A stretch of DNA of 64,000 nt from Clostridiales bacterium (GTDB lineage: Bacteria; Bacillota; Clostridia; Oscillospirales; Oscillospiraceae), in NCBI GenBank assembly GCA_004555655.1, contig SFHJ01000018.1, positions 25,018 through 89,017 on the forward strand, given 5' to 3'. Made by a program: the position numbers and the translations under genes. The notes beneath the pieces were generated by a model that saw only the letters and a list, made by a program, of their open reading frames with translations, was not told the origin of the DNA and ran no database searches. Positions 41,145 through 50,477 of this stretch are shown here, piece after piece; the stretch's first letter is position 1, and every line of letters starts with the position of its first letter.

Positions 41145-42557
41145 ATGAAGCTGTCAAATTATCTCGGCGACCGGCCGTTCTGGCGCGTCACGCTCTCGCT
41201 GGCGCTGCCGGTCGCCATTCAGAACGTGCTGACAAGCTCGTTCCAGCTTGTTGACACCATGATGGTCTCGCGGCTGGGCGACGTGACGCTTTCGGCCGTG
41301 GGCATGGCCGCCCAGTGGGGCTGGCTTGGCTTCGTGCTGATCTTCGGGCTGTGCTCGGGCATGTCGGTGTTCGTCTCGCAATACTGGGGTGTGAAGGACT
41401 ACAAGGGCATCCGCCGCGTGCTCGGCATCGGCCTGCTGGGCGGACTTGCATTCTCAATGGTGTTTCTGCTCGTGGCGCTGTGCGCGCCGGGATGGGTCCT
41501 GCGGCTTTTTAACAAGGACGAGGCCGTTATCGCCGCAGGCTGTCAGTACCTGCGCATCGTATGCTTTTCCTACCCGGCCGTGGCGCTGACGAACATTCTG
41601 TCCGTCGTGCTGCGCAACACCGAGCGTGTGAAGCTGCCGATGTACGTCTCGATTTGCACCACCATCGCCAACGCCTTTGCCGACTACGGCCTGATCTTCG
41701 GCAAATTCGGCCTGCCGGCCATGGGTGTGCGCGGCGCGGCGCTGGCCACGTGTATCTCGGCGTGGCTGGGGCCGGTACTGATTCTCGTATTCTCGGCGTT
41801 TGAGAAAAACATGCTCATAGGCCCCGTCAAGGAACTGCTCGCATTCGGCCCGAAGAATCTCAAGCTGTTCTTCGGCCGCGCCACGCCGGTCATCCTGAAC
41901 GAATTTCTCTGGGCGCTGGGCATTCTGGTGCTCAACATCATCTATTCCAACCAGGGCTACGAGTATTACGCGGGTATGACCATTTTCCGCACGTTCTCCG
42001 ATCTGTCGTTCGCGTTCTTTGTCGGACTCGGCAACGCATGCGTCATCATGGTGGGAAAATCCATCGGGCAGGGCAAAATCGCGCGCGGCGTGGCCGACGC
42101 GACGCGCTTTTCGGTGCTCACGCCGCTGGCAGGTCTGCTGATCGGCGGGCTCACGATTCTGTTCCGCCGCCCGCTCATCTCCATCTTCGCCACAGGCGAT
42201 TCGCTCTCGCAGCTCACGCTGCACACGGCGCTGGTGGTAACGGTGTTCTGCTCGCTTGAGCAGCTGCTGCGTAACATTCCGTATGTGCAGGTCGTGGGCG
42301 TGTTCCGCTCGGGCGGCGATACGCTGCACGGGATGCTCTACGATCTGGGCAGCCTCTGGCTCGTCGGCATTCCCGCCGCGCTCATCGCGGCCTATGTGTT
42401 CCACGCGCCGTTTCTGGTCGTGGTCGCGGCGGCGTATCTGGGCGAGGACCTGCCCAAGGCCCTGCTCTGCCTGCGGCATTTTGCCAGCATGCGCTGGGTC
42501 ATGCCCGTCACGGCCGAGGGCATCGAGGGACTCAGAAAATACAAGGAGGAAGCCTGA
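41145..42557 (+). CDS. MATE family multidrug/metabolite exporter
   Basis: A 470-residue polytopic membrane protein with twelve predicted helices and two MatE repeats. The first begins ALPVAIQNVLTSSFQLVDTMMVSRLGDVTLSAVGMA and the second near ATPVILNEFLWALGILVLNIIYSNQG. MATE proteins export cationic drugs or metabolites with sodium or protons. Substrate is not predictable. ATG 41145 follows TTGGAGAAATTGTT. Monocistronic. Confidence 0.92.
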   Translation: MKLSNYLGDRPFWRVTLSLALPVAIQNVLTSSFQLVDTMMVSRLGDVTLSAVGMAAQWGWLGFVLIFGLCSGMSVFVSQYWGVKDYKGIRRVLGIGLLGGLAFSMVFLLVALCAPGWVLRLFNKDEAVIAAGCQYLRIVCFSYPAVALTNILSVVLRNTERVKLPMYVSICTTIANAFADYGLIFGKFGLPAMGVRGAALATCISAWLGPVLILVFSAFEKNMLIGPVKELLAFGPKNLKLFFGRATPVILNEFLWALGILVLNIIYSNQGYEYYAGMTIFRTFSDLSFAFFVGLGNACVIMVGKSIGQGKIARGVADATRFSVLTPLAGLLIGGLTILFRRPLISIFATGDSLSQLTLHTALVVTVFCSLEQLLRNIPYVQVVGVFRSGGDTLHGMLYDLGSLWLVGIPAALIAAYVFHAPFLVVVAAAYLGEDLPKALLCLRHFASMRWVMPVTAEGIEGLRKYKEEA

Positions 42558-42565
42558 CCTGCTCC

Positions 42566-42595
42566 GCCCGGGGTACTCGCCCCGGGCATTTTTTT
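42566..42595 (+). terminator. terminator after the MATE gene
   Basis: GCCCGGGG-tactcg-CCCCGGGC followed by A and seven T. Confidence 0.92.
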
Positions 42596-42627
42596 GTCCC
42601 TTGCACGGGTATGCACGGCCATAAGCA

Positions 42628-42675
42628 TTGACATTTCATTCTACATGTTGTAGAATATACTACACAATGTAGAAT
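42628..42675 (+). promoter_or_regulatory. blaI-blaR1 promoter with two tandem BlaI operators
   Basis: TTGACA (42628-42633), 17 nt, TAGAAT (42651-42656). Operator 1 (42638-42656) is a perfect dyad ATTCTACA-tgt-TGTAGAAT covering spacer and -10. Operator 2 (42657-42675), ATACTACA-caa-TGTAGAAT, abuts it. Both match the TACA-n-TGTA code of BlaI/MecI repressors. Confidence 0.85.
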
Positions 42676-42687
42676 GGAGGTCATGCC

Positions 42688-43053
42688 ATGAATCCCTATC
42701 AGATGGGCCCCATCGAGTCGCGCTTCGCGGACATCATCTGGACGCACGAGCCGCTCTCCTCCTCGCAGCTCGCGGCGTACAGTCTGGCTGAGCTCGGCTG
42801 GAAAAAGACCACGTCGTACACCGTTCTGCGCAGGCTCTGCGACAAGGGGCTGTTTCAGAACGAAAACGGCACGGTGACGTCCCGCGTTTCCAAACAGGAC
42901 TATGCCGCCATGCAGTCCGAGCGGTTTGTGGACGAGGCATTTTCTGGCTCGCTGCCTGCGTTTTTGGCGGCGTTCACCACGCGGCGGCGTCTGACGGCGG
43001 ACGAGGCCGCACAGCTGCGCGCACTTGTCGAACAGTATGAGGAGGACAGCTGA
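42688..43053 (+). CDS. BlaI/MecI/CopY family repressor
   Basis: A 121-residue winged-helix repressor (LAELGWKKTTSYTVLRRLCDKGLF as the recognition region) with a C-terminal dimerisation helix bundle. Such proteins are cleaved or released on signalling by a BlaR1 partner, which is encoded next with a 1-base overlap (TGATG). It probably binds the two dyads in its own promoter. Ribosome site TGGAGGTCATGCC. Confidence 0.93.
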   Translation: MNPYQMGPIESRFADIIWTHEPLSSSQLAAYSLAELGWKKTTSYTVLRRLCDKGLFQNENGTVTSRVSKQDYAAMQSERFVDEAFSGSLPAFLAAFTTRRRLTADEAAQLRALVEQYEEDS

Positions 43054-44351
43054 TGGAAACGGTTTTTTTGTCTGTGCTCAACCAGAGCGCGGCGGCAAGC
43101 TGGCTGATTCTGACGGTGCTTTTGCTGCGGCCGGCGCTCAAAAAAGCGCCGAAAAACTGTACCTGCGTGCTGTGGGCGCTGGTGGGGCTGCGGCTGGTGC
43201 TGCCGCCGGGCCTTGCAAGCCGGTGGAGCCTGCTGCCCAGCGCGCAGCTCGTCTCACCCGACATGCTCTATGCTGCCGCGCCTGCCGTCGACACCGGCGT
43301 CTCCCGCGTCAACGCGCTCATCAATCCCGCACTCTCCCGCGCGCTTGCGGCCGACGGCTTTTCCAGCGCCAATCCCGCGCAGGTCTGGGCCTTTCTTGCA
43401 GGCGTCATCTGGCTGGCGGGGCTGGCCGCGATGCTGGTGTGGGCCGTTGTAAGCTGCCTGATTCTGCGCAGAAAAACCGCGCAGGCCGTCTGCCTGCGCG
43501 AAAACGTGTACCTGTGCGACCGTGTGGATGCGCCGTTCATCTTCGGCCTCTTCCGCCCGCGCATCATACTTCCGTCCGACCTGCCGGAAGCGGACATGGG
43601 GCCCGTACTCGCGCACGAGCGCGCGCATCTGCGCCGGGGCGACCATGTGACAAAGCCGCTGGGCTTTTTGCTGCTGGCCGTAAACTGGTTCAACCCGCTC
43701 ATGTGGCTGGCGTACTGGCTGTTCTGCTGCGACATTGAATTCGCCTGCGACGAGGCCGTGCTGCGCGGATCGGATGCTGCGGACAAAAAAACGTACGCCA
43801 ACGCGCTCATCGGCTGCAGCGCGCCGCGCCACGCGGCCGCGTATCCGCTCTCGTTCGGCGAGGCCGGCGTAAAAGCGCGCGTCAAAGCGGCACTGCACTA
43901 CAGAAGGCCGGCCTGGTGGGTGAGCATATTGGCGCTGGCCGTCTGCGCGCTCACGGCCGTCTGTTTTCTGACCGGTCCCACGGGCAGCGTGCTACACGCC
44001 CCTTCCCCCGACCGCGCCTGTGTCTCAGCCACAGTCGAGAGCCCCGGTAACCGCTACGAAATGACAGCGGGCGCATCTCTGGAATATGCACAGGAGCTGC
44101 TTTCCCGTGTGCGCGTGGGCCGTGCGGCCATCTCGCCCGACCGCTCGCAGACGCGCGACGCGCAAAACACGCTGACGCTGTATTACGCGGCCGGAAGCCC
44201 TGTCAGTTACCACTTCAACCGCGCCTGCACGCAGGTCTGGGTGGAGGACGGTGTAAAGCCCACGCTCACGCACACGGTACTGAACCCCGAGCTCGTGCGC
44301 CAATTCTTCGGCAGCCGCATTGAAGCGCCTGCGGAATCCACCGCCGGATAG
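43053..44351 (+). CDS. BlaR1-type M56 membrane metalloprotease sensor
   Basis: A 432-residue membrane protein. Helices near the N-terminus and around 110-140 precede the cytoplasmic metalloprotease domain with zinc motif H188-E-x-x-H192 (LAHERAHLRRGDH) and a downstream CDEAVL. A further helix (VSILALAVCALTAVCFLTG) leads to an extracytoplasmic tail of about 110 residues. The tail is too short for the penicillin-binding sensor domain of true BlaR1, so beta-lactams may not be the signal. No beta-lactamase gene lies nearby. Confidence 0.88.
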   Translation: METVFLSVLNQSAAASWLILTVLLLRPALKKAPKNCTCVLWALVGLRLVLPPGLASRWSLLPSAQLVSPDMLYAAAPAVDTGVSRVNALINPALSRALAADGFSSANPAQVWAFLAGVIWLAGLAAMLVWAVVSCLILRRKTAQAVCLRENVYLCDRVDAPFIFGLFRPRIILPSDLPEADMGPVLAHERAHLRRGDHVTKPLGFLLLAVNWFNPLMWLAYWLFCCDIEFACDEAVLRGSDAADKKTYANALIGCSAPRHAAAYPLSFGEAGVKARVKAALHYRRPAWWVSILALAVCALTAVCFLTGPTGSVLHAPSPDRACVSATVESPGNRYEMTAGASLEYAQELLSRVRVGRAAISPDRSQTRDAQNTLTLYYAAGSPVSYHFNRACTQVWVEDGVKPTLTHTVLNPELVRQFFGSRIEAPAESTAG

Positions 44352-44396
44352 AAAAAGCTGCCGGAAGCTCCCATCGGAGCTCCCGGCAGCTTTTTT
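44352..44396. terminator. bidirectional terminator between the blaR1-like gene and gltD
   Basis: AAAAAGCTGCCGG...CCGGCAGCTTTTTT with an inner AGCTCC-catc-GGAGCT hairpin. It reaches the gltD stop codon. Confidence 0.88.
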
Positions 44397-45729
44397 ACAG
44401 AATGTTCGTGTAGCCCATGAGGCGCCTGTCCGCCTCGGCGGCGGCTTTTTTTCCGCTTGCAATGGCGTGCACGACAAGGCTGGCCCCGCAGGCCATATCG
44501 CCGGCCTGCAGAACGGGCACGCCCGCAGCCTTCAGCGCTTCATACGCGTCCAGCGCGTAGTCCTCACAGCCGGAAAAGCCCGAGGCGATGATGAGAAGCT
44601 GCGCTTTCAGCGTCTCGCCCGCGACTGTTCTGACGGCGGTGAGGCCGCCGTCTTCGCCGCAGACGAGATCTTCGATCTGCGTCTCAAAGCGCCGGATGTC
44701 CCGGCCAAAGACGGCCTGCGATTCCTCGTGCGCATAGTCGAGCGCACCGGGATAGCTCGAAGCCGGGCGGCGGATGAGCTGGTGGATATCCCGGCAGCCC
44801 TGCCGCAGGCAGATGGCCACGCAGTCGCTGGCGCTGTCGCCCGCGCCGACGATGACAACCGGTTTCCCTTTGGCTGTGATCTCGCTCTCAAGCCCCTCCA
44901 GGCGTGCCTCGCTCGCCGCCTTTAAAAAGTCCAGCGCATAATACACGCCGCTTTTGGCCTGCGTGGGCCATGAAAGCGCGCGCGGCTTCTGCGCGCCGCA
45001 GGCGAAGATGACAAGGTCGAACCCCTGCAGAAACGCCGCGCTCACATCGCGGCCGACGTCACAGTTGGTCTGAAAGCTCACGCCCTCGTCCTGCATGAGC
45101 CGCACGCGCCGCTCGACCACGGCCTGCGGCAGCTTCATGGGCGCGATGCCGTAGCTGAGAAGTCCGCCGGGGACGCTGTCGCGCTCGAAAACCGTAACCT
45201 GATGGCCGCGGCGGTTGAGATAGTGCGCTGCGGCGAGGCCCGCCGGACCTGAGCCCACCACGGCAACGGTCTTGCCCGAATGCGCCGCGGGCAGGACCGG
45301 CTGCATCAGATCGTTGTCAAACGCGTAGTCGATGATGGCGCGCTCATTGTCGTGGATGGTGACGCTCTGGCCGATCATGCCGCACGTGCACGCCCGCTCG
45401 CACAGCGCCGGGCAGACACGGCCCGTAAACTCGGGGAAGCAGTTGGTCTTGAGCAGCCGCGCCAGCGCCGCCGGGTAATTGCCGCTGTAGAGAAGATCGT
45501 TCCATTCGGGGATCAGATTGTGCAGCGGACAGCCGAGGAACTGCCCCTCGAATTCCACGCCTGCCTGACAGAACGGCACGCCGCAGTCCATGCACCGCCC
45601 GCTCTGGCGGCGGCGGTTTTTATCCGAGACCGGCAGCTGCAGCGGCGCATAGTCCTTCACCCGTTCCGCCGGGTCGCGCAGCGGCAGCTCCAGCCGCTCA
45701 TATTCCATAAATCCGGTCGCTTTGCCCAT
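44395..45729 (-). CDS. gltD: glutamate synthase, small (beta) subunit
   Basis: A 444-residue NADPH-oxidising subunit that feeds electrons to GltB for glutamate formation. The N-terminal cysteines for two 4Fe-4S clusters (CMDCGVPFC...GCPLHN and CFPEF...CPALCERACTCG) are present. The FAD/NAD motifs VAVVGSGPAGLAAAHYL and VVIVGAGDSASDC follow. It is slightly short relative to about 480-residue homologues but intact. It starts 1 nt after the gltB stop, behind GAGGGGGGAATGAG. Confidence 0.94.
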   Translation of the reverse strand: MGKATGFMEYERLELPLRDPAERVKDYAPLQLPVSDKNRRRQSGRCMDCGVPFCQAGVEFEGQFLGCPLHNLIPEWNDLLYSGNYPAALARLLKTNCFPEFTGRVCPALCERACTCGMIGQSVTIHDNERAIIDYAFDNDLMQPVLPAAHSGKTVAVVGSGPAGLAAAHYLNRRGHQVTVFERDSVPGGLLSYGIAPMKLPQAVVERRVRLMQDEGVSFQTNCDVGRDVSAAFLQGFDLVIFACGAQKPRALSWPTQAKSGVYYALDFLKAASEARLEGLESEITAKGKPVVIVGAGDSASDCVAICLRQGCRDIHQLIRRPASSYPGALDYAHEESQAVFGRDIRRFETQIEDLVCGEDGGLTAVRTVAGETLKAQLLIIASGFSGCEDYALDAYEALKAAGVPVLQAGDMACGASLVVHAIASGKKAAAEADRRLMGYTNIL

Positions 45730-45730
45730 C

Positions 45731-48700
45731 TCATTCCCCCCTCTTCAAAAACGCTTCCAGCTCCGCGTCGGCGCGGGACATGCCGCTGGCCTCAAATTTC
45801 GCGATCAGGCCCAGCATATGGCTGTAGTCACGCGGAACAATCTTCTTGAAATCGGCCAGCTGCGTGTCGAAATCACTCAGAATTTCGCGCGCCTTCCTGG
45901 AGCCCGTCTCGCGCACGTGCTCGGCCAGGATTGCCTTGAGCGCAGCCGCGTCCTGCTTGAGCGTGATGCGCTCGATGCTGACGAGTTCCTTGTTGACCCG
46001 CTGGTAGAGGTTGTGCTCCGGGTCAAGGACATACGCCACGCCGCCCGACATGCCGGCGGCAAAATTCGCGCCCGTCGGGCCCAGCACGACCACCGTGCCG
46101 CCTGTCATGTACTCGCAGCCGTGCTCGCCCACGCCCTCGACCACGGCCAGCGCGCCGGAGTTTCGCACGCAGAAGCGCTCGCCCGCCTGGCCGCAGATGA
46201 AGGCCTTGCCGCCCGTCGCGCCGTAGAGCGCGACGTTGCCGGTGATGACGTTGTCAGACGCCTCAAAGCGGCTCGCGCGGTCGGGAAAGACGGCCAGCTT
46301 GCCGCCGGAAAGACCCTTGCCGAAGTAATCGTTGCTGTCGCCCTCAAGCCGCAGCGTCAATCCCTTCGGGATGAATGCGCCGAACGACTGGCCCGCGCCG
46401 CCGCGGCAGTCCACCGTGAACATGTCCTCTTCCAGCGTATCGCCATACCTGCGCGTGAGTTCGGCGCCGAAGAGCGTGCCGAAGGCGCGGTCGGTACACG
46501 TGATGGAAACCGCGCAGCATTTGGGCTTGGCGGGCTTGCCCGCCTTCGGCAAAAGCTGCATGAGCACGCGCTCGTCGGCCGTCTTTTCCAGCGCGAAATC
46601 GAACTTGTCCGCAGCGATGAAGTGCCGCGCGCCCGCGGCGGGCTGCGCCAGAATCTGCGACACGTCCACCATCGCAGCGCGCTCGGTGATCTGGTGCGGC
46701 AGAACCTGCAAAAAGTCTGTCCGGCCCACCAGCTCATCGACCGTGCGCACGCCGAGCTTTGCCATGATTTCCCGCAGCTCGCGCGCGACAAACGTCATGA
46801 AATTGACCACATATTCCGGCTTTCCCCGGAAGTTCCTGCGCAGCTCGGGCCGCTGCGTCGCGATACCCATGGGACAGGTGTCCAGATTGCACACGCGCAT
46901 CATGACGCAGCCAAGGCTCACCAGCGGCGCAGTGGCAAAGCCAAACTCCTCCGCGCCCAGCATACACGCCACGGCCACGTCGCGGCCGGTCATGAGCTTG
47001 CCGTCTGCTTCCAGCCGTACGCGCGTGCGCAGTCCGTTGGCGATGAGCGTCTGGTGCGCCTCGGCCACGCCCAGCTCCCACGGCAGGCCCGCATTATAGA
47101 TGGAGCTTCTGGGCGCAGCGCCCGTGCCGCCGTCGTAGCCCGAAATGAGCACGGTCTGCGCACCGGCCTTGGCTACACCCGAGGCGATGGTGCCGACGCC
47201 CGCTTCGCTCACGAGCTTGACGGAGATATCGGCGTTTTTGTTCGCGCATTTGAGGTCGTAGATGAGCTGCGCGAGATCTTCGATCGAGTAGATATCGTGG
47301 TGCGGCGGCGGCGAGATGAGCGATACGCCGGGCGTGGAATGGCGCGTGCGCGCGATCCACGGCCACGTCTTGCTGCCGGGCAGATGCCCGCCCTCGCCGG
47401 GCTTGGCGCCCTGCGCCATCTTGATCTGGATCTCTTTGGCGCTGACCAGATACTCGCTCGTCACGCCGAAGCGGCCGGAGGCCACCTGCTTGATGGCGGA
47501 ATTCAAATCGGTGCCCAGCCGTTCGGGCTGCTCGCCGCCCTCGCCGGAGTTGGACTTGCCGCCGAGCTGGTTCATGGCCGCAGCCAGGCACTTGTGCGCC
47601 TCCTCGGAGATGGAGCCGTAGGACATCGCGCCCGTTTTGAAGCGCTTGACGATCTCGCTCACCGGCTCAACCTCGTCAAGCGGGATCTGCTTTTCCGCAT
47701 CAAACCGGAACCCCAGCAGGCCGCGCAGCGTATGCGGCAGCGTCTCGTCGTCGACGAGCGCGGAATACTTGCGGAAAAGCTCAAAATCGCCCGTCTGCAC
47801 GGCCTTCTGGAGCGTCAGAATGGTGAGCGGATTGTACATGTGGTCTTCCATATCCGGTCCGCTTCTGAGCTTGTGGAAGCCCGAGCTGTCGATGCTCAGT
47901 TCCGGTGTCAGATCCATCGGGTCAAACGCGCGGTCATGCCGCCAGACGACGGCCTCGTTGATCTCCTTGAGGCCGATGCCGCCGATGCGGCTGGTGGTGT
48001 TGGTGAAATACTTGTCCACCACCTCGCGCGAGATGCCCACAGCCTCAAAAATCTTTGCGCCCTGATACGACTGGATAGACGAGATGCCCATCTTCGACGC
48101 GATGCGCACCACGCCGTCGAGAACCGCCTTGTCATACGCGTCCACCGCGGCGTAATAGTCTTTATTGAGCGTGCCGTTTTGTACCAGCTCACCGATGCAC
48201 TCCTGCGCCAGATATGGGTTGATGGCGCTGGCACCGAAGCCGAAGAGCGCGGCAAAATGATGCACGTCGCGCGGCTCGGCGCTCTCGAGGATCAACGAGA
48301 TGGCCGTGTGCTTCTTCGTTTTGACCAGATACTGCTGCAGGCCGGACACGGCCAGCAGCGACGGGATGGCAATGTGGTTTTCATCCACGCCCCGGTCGGA
48401 CAGGATGATGATATTCGCGCCTGCGCGGAACGCCTTGTCGCAGGCAACGAACAGGCGGTCGAGCGCCAGCGCCAGAGACGAATTCTTGTAGTACAGCAGC
48501 GACAGCTTGGCCGCTTTCAGCCCCGGCATACTGAGCGCCTGAATTTTCATGAGATCGCGGCTCGTGAGCACGGGATTGTTGATCTGCAGAACGCGGCAGT
48601 TCTCGGGCAGGTCCTGCAGGAGATTGCCGTCGGAGCCGACATAGATGGACGTGTCGGTCACAATCTGCTCGCGCAGCGAGTCGATGGGCGGGTTTGTGAC

Positions 48701-50248
48701 CTGCGCGAACATCTGCTTAAAGTAATAGAACAGCGGCTGGTGCTTTTCCGACAGCACAGCCAGCGGGATATCCGCGCCCATCGCAGCCGTTGGCTCGACA
48801 GCGTTCTGCGCCATGGGCAGGATTGAATTCATGATGTCGTCGTTGGTATAGCCGAAGACCTTGTAGAGCTTGTTGCGCTCGGATTGCGAGAACTCCGGTA
48901 CGCGGCAGTTGGGCAGCGGAATCTCGCCGAGAAGCACCAGCTCCTGGTCGAGCCACTCGCCGTAGGGATTTTCCATGGCGTAGCGGCGCTTGAGTTCGCG
49001 GTCTTCATACACGGCGCCCGCCTTCGTGTCGATGAGCAGCATCTTGCCCGGCTGCAGGCGCGATTTTTTGACCACCCGCTCCGGCGGGATATCCAGCACG
49101 CCCACCTCGGAGGCCAGAATGCAGTAGCCGTCATCCGTGATGTAATAGCGCGCCGGGCGCAGGCCGTTGCGGTCGAGGATCGCGCCCACCTGCTCGCCAT
49201 CGGAAAACAGCAGCGCCGCCGGGCCGTCCCACGGCTCCATCATGGTAGCGTAGTAGTGGTACATGTCGCGCACGGACCGGGACATGTTTTTGTCGCGGCT
49301 CCACGGCTCAGGGATGGTCATCATCACAGCCTTGGGCAGCGGAATGCCGCTGAACATCAGAAATTCCAGCGTATTGTCCAGCATCGCCGAGTCCGACCCG
49401 TCGGGATTCACGACCGGGAATACCTTGTCCATATCCTTTTCCAGAAGCGGCGAAGCCATCGTCTCCTCGCGCGCGAGCATGCGGTCAATGTTGCCGCGGA
49501 TGGTGTTGATCTCGCCGTTGTGCAGAATCAGGCGGTTCGGGTGCGCGCGCTTCCAGCTGGGCGTGGTGTTGGTGGAAAAGCGCGAGTGCACCAGCGCCAG
49601 CGCCGAGGTATACTGCGGACTTTCCAGATCGGGATAGAATTTCCGCAGCTGGTCGACCAGAAACAGTCCCTTGTAGACGATCGACCGGCTGGACATGGAG
49701 CAGACATAAGTGCCCGACACCGACTGCTCATACTCGCGCCGTGCGATATACAGCAGCCTGTCAAAATCCAGCCCCGGCTGCACATGCGCCGGTCTTTGGA
49801 TAAAGCACTGCATGATATGCGGCATACACGCGCGGGCCTTCTCGCCCAACACCTCGGGCCGGGTGGGCACCTCGCGCCAGAACAGCGTCTGCATGCCCTC
49901 CTTGCTCAGAATCATCTCCAGCAGCTTGCGGCTGCGGCTGCACACCAAGGGATCTGTGGGCAGAAACATCATCGCCACGCCGTAGTCGCCCGCTTCGCCG
50001 AGCTGCGCACCGGCCTCCTCCGCGGCGCGGATGAAAAAGTCATGGCAGATCTGTAGCAGAATACCCACGCCGTCGCCGGTGGTGCCGTCGGCGTCCTTGC
50101 CGGTACGGTGCTGCAGCTTTTCCACGATGCAAAGCGCCCTGTCCACGGTCTCGTGCGTTTTGATGCCCGCGATGTTCACGATGGCGCCGATACCGCACGC
50201 GTCATGCCCGGCATTGGGATCAAGATAGTAGCTTCGGTGTTCCTGCAT
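45731..50248 (-). CDS. gltB: glutamate synthase, large (alpha) subunit
   Basis: A 1505-residue enzyme. The class-II glutaminase nucleophile is C18 (HDACGIGAIVN), exposed after removal of a 17-residue propeptide. Then come the central domain, the FMN-binding synthase barrel (GEGGEQPERLGTDLNSAIKQ, KPGEGGHLPGSK, ISGYDGGTGAAPRSSI), the 3Fe-4S cysteines (CVMMRVCNLDTCPMG) and the C-terminal GXGXG beta-helix (GGKAFICGQAGERFCVRNSGALAVVEGVGEHGCEYMTGG). ATG 50248 follows AGGAGGGCG. It is the first gene of gltBD. Confidence 0.97.
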   Translation of the reverse strand: MQEHRSYYLDPNAGHDACGIGAIVNIAGIKTHETVDRALCIVEKLQHRTGKDADGTTGDGVGILLQICHDFFIRAAEEAGAQLGEAGDYGVAMMFLPTDPLVCSRSRKLLEMILSKEGMQTLFWREVPTRPEVLGEKARACMPHIMQCFIQRPAHVQPGLDFDRLLYIARREYEQSVSGTYVCSMSSRSIVYKGLFLVDQLRKFYPDLESPQYTSALALVHSRFSTNTTPSWKRAHPNRLILHNGEINTIRGNIDRMLAREETMASPLLEKDMDKVFPVVNPDGSDSAMLDNTLEFLMFSGIPLPKAVMMTIPEPWSRDKNMSRSVRDMYHYYATMMEPWDGPAALLFSDGEQVGAILDRNGLRPARYYITDDGYCILASEVGVLDIPPERVVKKSRLQPGKMLLIDTKAGAVYEDRELKRRYAMENPYGEWLDQELVLLGEIPLPNCRVPEFSQSERNKLYKVFGYTNDDIMNSILPMAQNAVEPTAAMGADIPLAVLSEKHQPLFYYFKQMFAQVTNPPIDSLREQIVTDTSIYVGSDGNLLQDLPENCRVLQINNPVLTSRDLMKIQALSMPGLKAAKLSLLYYKNSSLALALDRLFVACDKAFRAGANIIILSDRGVDENHIAIPSLLAVSGLQQYLVKTKKHTAISLILESAEPRDVHHFAALFGFGASAINPYLAQECIGELVQNGTLNKDYYAAVDAYDKAVLDGVVRIASKMGISSIQSYQGAKIFEAVGISREVVDKYFTNTTSRIGGIGLKEINEAVVWRHDRAFDPMDLTPELSIDSSGFHKLRSGPDMEDHMYNPLTILTLQKAVQTGDFELFRKYSALVDDETLPHTLRGLLGFRFDAEKQIPLDEVEPVSEIVKRFKTGAMSYGSISEEAHKCLAAAMNQLGGKSNSGEGGEQPERLGTDLNSAIKQVASGRFGVTSEYLVSAKEIQIKMAQGAKPGEGGHLPGSKTWPWIARTRHSTPGVSLISPPPHHDIYSIEDLAQLIYDLKCANKNADISVKLVSEAGVGTIASGVAKAGAQTVLISGYDGGTGAAPRSSIYNAGLPWELGVAEAHQTLIANGLRTRVRLEADGKLMTGRDVAVACMLGAEEFGFATAPLVSLGCVMMRVCNLDTCPMGIATQRPELRRNFRGKPEYVVNFMTFVARELREIMAKLGVRTVDELVGRTDFLQVLPHQITERAAMVDVSQILAQPAAGARHFIAADKFDFALEKTADERVLMQLLPKAGKPAKPKCCAVSITCTDRAFGTLFGAELTRRYGDTLEEDMFTVDCRGGAGQSFGAFIPKGLTLRLEGDSNDYFGKGLSGGKLAVFPDRASRFEASDNVITGNVALYGATGGKAFICGQAGERFCVRNSGALAVVEGVGEHGCEYMTGGTVVVLGPTGANFAAGMSGGVAYVLDPEHNLYQRVNKELVSIERITLKQDAAALKAILAEHVRETGSRKAREILSDFDTQLADFKKIVPRDYSHMLGLIAKFEASGMSRADAELEAFLKRGE

Positions 50249-50331
50249 AAAACGCCCTCCTGTCGGTCTGCCCGGAAATTGTCTCTATATCGCGCACAAA
50301 TGTCCGCGTATAAGATAAAATATTAGTTTAG

Positions 50332-50360
50332 ATTTTAGTACGCCCCGGCGTCAAAGTCAA
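50332..50360 (-). promoter_or_regulatory. promoter of gltBD
   Basis: Minus-strand TTGACT (50355-50360), 17 nt, TAAAAT (50332-50337), giving an AT-rich leader of about 80 nt. Confidence 0.65.
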
Positions 50361-50423
50361 TCGGGAAATTCCATAGATTTTTCCCCGGCCTGCGGCAGGA
50401 ATTGTGAATTCGCACAAAGCAAA

Positions 50424-50459
50424 ACCGTCCGCACCCCGCCGTGGCGGGGTGCGGACGGT
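50424..50459 (-). terminator. terminator after the UroD-family gene
   Basis: A 17-bp perfect stem (50424-50440 with 50443-50459). On the minus strand it is followed by TTTTGC. Confidence 0.88.
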
Positions 50460-50477
50460 CTGGTCACAGACGCTTTT

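Noticed and set aside
45722..48826. A 1034-codon open frame opposite gltB
   Set aside because: It is the mirror of the glutamate synthase reading frame; long antisense frames are expected at this GC content and no motif is visible.
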